Shown: piece after piece, positions 20,336 to 23,160 of the stretch
How the letters are laid out: every line of letters begins with the position of its first letter
Numbering within the stretch: the first letter of the stretch is position 1
NCBI GenBank assembly: GCA_023396555.1
Contig: JAEWWC010000157.1
Coordinates: 1-23,160 of the forward strand
Source: Bacillota bacterium
Lineage (GTDB): Bacteria; Bacillota; Clostridia; Christensenellales; SZUA-584
DNA: 23,160 nucleotides
Direction: 5' to 3'
Translations under genes and position numbers: made by a program
The notes under the pieces: model-generated
What the model saw: the letters and a program-made list of their open reading frames with translations, nothing else
Databases searched by the model: none
What the model was told of the DNA's origin: nothing

Positions 20336-22059
20336 GCGATCTCCTCCTCCGAGAGCTGCGAGGAGACGATCTCATAGTAGACCTTGTTCGTCTTAAGGAG
20401 CTCCTTGTGCGTACCCATCCCCACGATCTTGCCTTCGTCCAGTACGATGATCCTGTCCGCGTCCATGATGGTGCTGACGCGCTGGGCGACGATGATCACT
20501 GTCGATTCGGACGTTTCCTTCTTCAAAGCAGCACGCAGACTGGCGTCCGTTTTGAAGTCCAGCGCCGAAAAGCTGTCGTCGAATATGTATATCTCCGGTG
20601 CGGACACCAGAGCCCGCGCGATGGAAAGCCGCTGCTTTTGCCCGCCGGACACGTTGGTGCCCCCCTGCGCAACATGAGAATCGAACGCCTCCGGCATCGA
20701 GCTGATGAACTCGATCGCCTGGGCCACCTCCGCGGCGTGCGTCACCTCATCGTCGGTGGCGTCCTCCTTGCCATAGCGTATGTTTTCCGCTACCGTACCG
20801 GAGAACAGTATCGCCGACTGCGGCACAAAGCCTATCTTTTTGCGCAGAGCGCTCTGTTCCATCTCCCGCACGTCCAGCCCGTCCACCAGCACCTGCCCTT
20901 CGCTCACATCGTAGAAGCGCGGTATCAGGTTGATCAGCGAGGACTTACCGGAGCCGGTGCCGCCGATGATCGCGGTCACCTCGCCGGGGCACGCTTCAAA
21001 GCTGATGCTCTGCAATGCAGGCAGCTTCGCCTCCGGATAATAGAAAGTCACATCTTTAAACTCAACGCAACCCTTCATTCCGGTCGGTTCCGCCGGTTTC
21101 TCCGGGTCGTTGATCTCCGGCTCGATCTCCAGAACCTCGTTGATGCGTTTGGCCGAGGCCTGCGCGCGCGGCATCATGATGAACATGATGGCGACCATGA
21201 TGATGGAGAACATGATCTGCATCGCGTACTGCAAAAACGCCATCATGTTGCCGATGTTCATATCGCCGTTGCTGATGCGCAGCCCGCCGAACCACACGAT
21301 GGCCAGCAGCGTGCCGTTCATGAACAGCATCATCACCGGCTGCACCACCGCGATAATGCGGTTGACGCGTATTGCTACATTCGTCAGGTCGCTGTTGGCT
21401 TCGTCGAAACGCACGCGCTCCTTCTTCATGCGGTTGAACGCACGTATCACGCGGATACCCGTGAGGTTCTCGCGCAGCACGAGGTTGACCTTGTCCACCT
21501 TCTTCTGCAGTGATTGGAACATCGGTATGATAAATTTGGCGATGACAAGCATCGTCAATATCATGGCGGGCAGTATGACCGCCAGCACGCCCGTCAGCTT
21601 GGCGTCCTTGGACAGCGCCATAAATATGCCGCCAATGCACATGATCGGTGAATAGATGATGAAACGGAACATCATCACGCTGAACACCTGTATCTGCGTG
21701 ATATCGTTCGTCGTCCGGGTGATCAGCGACGCCGTCCCGATCTTATCCATTTCATTCAGCGAATAGCCTTCCACGTGCGTGAATATCTTGTCGCGCAGAT
21801 CCCGGCCCAGCCCCACGGCGGTTCGGGCGGACAGATACCCCACCGCCACCGAGCACACGCAGCTTCCCGCTGCCACCAGCAGCATGTAGAACCCGAACTT
21901 CCAGATATACGGGATGTCGCCGTTCATCATGCCGTTGTTTACAACGTCGGACATCAGCGTGGGAAGATAAAGGTCGGCCAGACTCTGCGCACCCAAAAAT
22001 ACGATGATCAATATGACCAGACCGGTGAAAGGCTTTAAATACCTGTATACTTTAAGCAT
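20332..22059 (-). CDS. ABC exporter half-transporter, subunit with the degenerate ATP site
   Basis: A 575-aa protein with six membrane helices (about residues 12-300) and a C-terminal ABC ATPase. Walker A is GGTGSGKS (366-373) and the signature is a normal V470-SGGQ. In Walker B the catalytic Glu is Asp495 (IFDDSFSALD) and the switch-loop His is Gln526 (VAQRVS). These two changes are the hallmark of the non-catalytic subunit of heterodimeric exporters. Its normal signature motif completes the active site of the partner encoded downstream. GGGAGGG precedes the ATG by 3-4 nt. It lies 15 nt after the adaptor gene. Confidence 0.93.
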   Translation of the reverse strand: MLKVYRYLKPFTGLVILIIVFLGAQSLADLYLPTLMSDVVNNGMMNGDIPYIWKFGFYMLLVAAGSCVCSVAVGYLSARTAVGLGRDLRDKIFTHVEGYSLNEMDKIGTASLITRTTNDITQIQVFSVMMFRFIIYSPIMCIGGIFMALSKDAKLTGVLAVILPAMILTMLVIAKFIIPMFQSLQKKVDKVNLVLRENLTGIRVIRAFNRMKKERVRFDEANSDLTNVAIRVNRIIAVVQPVMMLFMNGTLLAIVWFGGLRISNGDMNIGNMMAFLQYAMQIMFSIIMVAIMFIMMPRAQASAKRINEVLEIEPEINDPEKPAEPTGMKGCVEFKDVTFYYPEAKLPALQSISFEACPGEVTAIIGGTGSGKSSLINLIPRFYDVSEGQVLVDGLDVREMEQSALRKKIGFVPQSAILFSGTVAENIRYGKEDATDDEVTHAAEVAQAIEFISSMPEAFDSHVAQGGTNVSGGQKQRLSIARALVSAPEIYIFDDSFSALDFKTDASLRAALKKETSESTVIIVAQRVSTIMDADRIIVLDEGKIVGMGTHKELLKTNKVYYEIVSSQLSEEEIA

Positions 22060-22074
22060 TTTCCCTCCCCGGTC

Positions 22075-23160
22075 TTACTCCTGAGCTTCGCTCTGTTCCC
22101 GGACCTGCATGCCGTCGGAAATGATGCTGACGTTGCTTGCAATAACCTTTTCCCCTTCGTTCAGCCCGCTCAGTATCTCGATAGCATTGGTGTTGGACAG
22201 CCCCGTCGTCACCGACTTTTTGACCGCCGCCCCGTTCTCCAGCACGTAAACATAGGAAACACCTTCCTCCGTCACGACAGAAGAGACAGGAACGATGATG
22301 TTCTGCGCGCTGGTCACCTCTATCGACGCAGTTGCGCTGAGGCCTGGCTTTAAGCCGTCAGCATTCTGTATGCTGATCTCAACCGGGAAGTATTCCCCTG
22401 TCGAGACGGCAATGGGCGCAATCAGCGTGATCGTACCGGTATAGGCTTTTCCCGGATAGATATCCACAGCGATATCGACGCTCTGCCCTTCGGATATCGA
22501 CGGGAGCGCCTCCTGCGACACCGTGCCCTTGAGTTTGAGCGTGGTCTCATCCGCGATGGTAAAGAGCGGCGCGGCAGGCGCGGCCATCTCGCCGGCGCTG
22601 ACGTTCTTGCTGATCACAACGCCGTCAATCGGGCTGGTGATCGCCGCGTTATTCAGCTGCAGCTTGATGAGCTCGATGCTGGCTTGCGCCACTTCGACAT
22701 TGGCCTCGGTGGTTTCCACTGCGCCACTGGCCGACGTCCGGCTGGATTTCATCTGAGCGACCGCTGCCGAGCAGGTCGACACGGCATTGTTCGCCTGCTG
22801 CAGCACCATCGCAGCCTGCGTCAGTTCCGCGGCTGTTGCAGTCCCGGAAGCGACGAGGCTGTCGTACGTCGCCTTCGCCGCGGCTTGATTGGCCAATGCG
22901 GAAGCCAGGCTGTCCTTCGCAGTGCTGTAACCGGATGATGCGGCGGATTTGCCGTTCTTCGCGGCTTTCACAGCCGTCTCCGCGGCATTCAGCTGTGCCT
23001 CCGCCTGTTCCAGTTGCGCGCTGAGCTGCGCTTCGTCCAGCGTTGCCAGCGTATCGCCCGCTTTTACCCAGCTGCCCACTTCCACATTGACCGCGGTCAG
23101 CTGGAAGCTGCCGACCAGCTTGCTGGCAACGTTGACCGTGCTGGCCGGCAGGAGCACGCC
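22075..23160 (-). CDS. Efflux adaptor (HlyD/MacA-type membrane fusion protein), N-terminus outside window
   Basis: At least 361 codons, open to the right edge; the membrane anchor or signal peptide and the real start are missing. Domain order: first lipoyl half (VEVGSWVKAGDTLATLD), a long Ala/Gln-rich coiled-coil hairpin, second lipoyl half (AAITSPIDGVVISKNVSAGE), a beta-barrel, and a membrane-proximal domain ending near the C-terminus (GLNEGEKVIASNVSII). Such adaptors link an inner-membrane pump to export; in Gram-positive bacteria they mostly pair with MacB-type ABC proteins. Here the downstream genes are instead two ABC exporter half-transporters, 15 nt away. The first visible GTG is internal, not a start. 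Confidence 0.88.
   Translation of the reverse strand, partial: GVLLPASTVNVASKLVGSFQLTAVNVEVGSWVKAGDTLATLDEAQLSAQLEQAEAQLNAAETAVKAAKNGKSAASSGYSTAKDSLASALANQAAAKATYDSLVASGTATAAELTQAAMVLQQANNAVSTCSAAVAQMKSSRTSASGAVETTEANVEVAQASIELIKLQLNNAAITSPIDGVVISKNVSAGEMAAPAAPLFTIADETTLKLKGTVSQEALPSISEGQSVDIAVDIYPGKAYTGTITLIAPIAVSTGEYFPVEISIQNADGLKPGLSATASIEVTSAQNIIVPVSSVVTEEGVSYVYVLENGAAVKKSVTTGLSNTNAIEILSGLNEGEKVIASNVSIISDGMQVREQSEAQE

Noticed and set aside
1..23160. Mobile elements, CRISPR arrays, tRNA or rRNA genes
   Set aside because: No transposase or integrase frame, no regularly spaced direct repeats and no tRNA/rRNA signatures were seen on either strand.

Overview
The window looks like a chromosomal segment of a Bacillota bacterium, most likely a moderately GC-rich member of the class Clostridia that forms endospores. 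The evidence is the RapZ-WhiA-Crh-type HPr cluster, a YacL-type PIN/TRAM membrane protein, SpoVG behind a sigma-H-type promoter, DUF1540 proteins, TTG/GTG starts, strong AGGAGG-type ribosome sites, and a GEMM-I c-di-GMP riboswitch. No phage, transposon, CRISPR array, tRNA or rRNA gene was seen.

Left part, minus strand (9039 down to 314): one nearly gapless gene train runs FHA protein, SEDS glycosyltransferase, class B PBP, UvrC, MurB, PHP phosphatase, RapZ, WhiA and a Crh-like HPr. Most junctions are ATGA overlaps or gaps of 0-11 nt; the exception is 122 nt between uvrC and murB, which contains a perfect 9-bp inverted repeat. The train joins septal or elongation peptidoglycan synthesis with precursor supply (MurB), cell-division control (WhiA) and carbon/nitrogen signalling (RapZ, Crh-like HPr). 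A terminator follows, and then the start of an unrecognised membrane protein that runs off the left edge.

Middle (9300-13562): plus-strand genes for a CarD-type RNA polymerase-binding protein (near-consensus promoter, clean terminator), a YacL-like PIN/TRAM protein (extended -10 promoter), then minus-strand spoVG, then tyrS and a YigZ/IMPACT gene coupled by ATGA. The spoVG promoter fits the sigma-H consensus in both boxes and spacing.

Right-middle (13559-17900): minus-strand rho starts at TTG behind a consensus TTGACA/TATAAT promoter and a leader with two inverted repeats. It is followed by a multi-spanning membrane protein with a C-terminal PlsC-like acyltransferase domain, whose stop overlaps that of the convergent yigZ gene. 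Divergent from rho is a pair of DUF1540 cysteine-motif genes: a 55-codon gene not obvious by length alone and a tandem two-domain gene, coupled by TAATG and preceded by a sigma-G-like promoter.

Right end (17931-23160): a clear GEMM-I (c-di-GMP-I) riboswitch on the minus strand has no credible protein gene after it. About 220 nt of hairpin-rich sequence follows it, closed by a strong intrinsic terminator on the same strand. I regard this as the most unusual element of the window: a candidate second-messenger-controlled non-coding RNA. Beyond it lies a minus-strand efflux operon: an HlyD/MacA-type adaptor (truncated by the window edge) and two ABC exporter half-transporters that form a typical heterodimer with one degenerate ATP site.
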